From an uncultured Eubacterium sp. (GTDB lineage: Bacteria > Bacillota > Clostridia > Oscillospirales > Acutalibacteraceae), in NCBI GenBank assembly GCA_945980015.1, contig CAMFQI010000103.1, forward strand, positions 1 to 5,372: DNA of 5,372 bases, written 5' to 3'. The notes under the pieces are model-generated. The model saw only the letters and a program-made list of their open reading frames with translations. It searched no databases and was not told the origin of the DNA. Shown one piece after another: positions 5,349 to 5,372 of this stretch. Each line of letters begins with the position of its first letter. Position 1 is the stretch's first letter. Both the position numbers and the translations under genes were made by a program.

Positions 5349-5372
5349 TTCAGCCCATTTCTCAACAGCCTG
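5349..5372 (-). repeat. Right terminal inverted repeat
   Basis: The last 24 bases of the window, read on the minus strand, begin CAGGCTGTTGAGAAATGGGC and match the left repeat at 5075-5099 apart from three mismatches and a one-base gap. The flanking target sequence lies outside the window. Confidence 0.65.

Larger units (their letters stand above)
5075..5372. mobile_element. Candidate MITE or IS-derived non-coding element with terminal inverted repeats
   Basis: The left end CAGACTGTCGATAAAGTGGG continues CTGAA (5075-5099). The reverse complement of the window's last 24 bases (5349-5372) aligns to it with 21 matches, three mismatches and one gap. The roughly 298-bp interval has no credible gene. 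Size, inverted ends and lack of a transposase fit a miniature inverted-repeat element mobilised in trans. The interior holds several hairpins described separately. The window ends exactly at the right terminal repeat, so the target-site duplication cannot be judged and the repeat could run further. An alternative is one end of a larger degenerate insertion sequence. The ends resemble, from memory, IS ends in gut Clostridia; I cannot assign a family. Confidence 0.65.

Noticed and set aside
5043..5372. CRISPR array, given the many hairpins.
   Set aside because: There are no regularly spaced direct repeats with unique spacers; the repeats are inverted and all different.

Overview
The window looks like a chromosomal segment from a low-to-mid GC gut-type Clostridia (Firmicutes), probably Ruminococcaceae/Oscillospiraceae-like. 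This rests on the class II GalT, strong GAGG-type Shine-Dalgarno sites, sigma-A style promoters, and a palindrome-rich repeat at the right end. The taxonomic placement is inference; no rRNA or other marker gene is present.

Left two thirds (98-3666, minus strand): a three-gene galactose operon read right to left. It contains galT (class II galactose-1-phosphate uridylyltransferase), a PHP-family histidinol-phosphatase-like gene, and an intracellular GH27 alpha-galactosidase. The genes are packed tightly: a TAATG overlap between the first two and a 4-bp gap between the last two. A near-consensus promoter (TTGAAA, 17 bp, TATAAT) drives the operon, and its -35 lies inside a 9-bp inverted repeat that looks like an operator. 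A hairpin at 69-92 probably ends the transcript. The alpha-galactosidase would release galactose from imported alpha-galactosides, and GalT would feed it through the Leloir pathway. galK and galE are not in the window. The PHP gene is interrupted by an apparent single-base deletion near 1982.

Right part (3843-5042, plus strand): a divergently transcribed two-gene operon. It encodes a LOG/TIGR00730-family nucleotide-binding protein and a cytidylate-kinase-like P-loop protein, 12 bp apart, with its own extended -10 promoter candidate. The two products suggest nucleotide metabolism.

Right end (5043-5372): no gene. A perfect 13-bp-arm hairpin follows the last stop codon. It abuts a roughly 298-bp non-coding element bounded by 24-25-nt imperfect terminal inverted repeats (21 matches), which I read as a MITE or IS-derived element. 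Its interior holds a compact three-way junction, further hairpins and a 13-bp terminator-like stem. It may be one repeat nested in another. This is the least explained part of the window.
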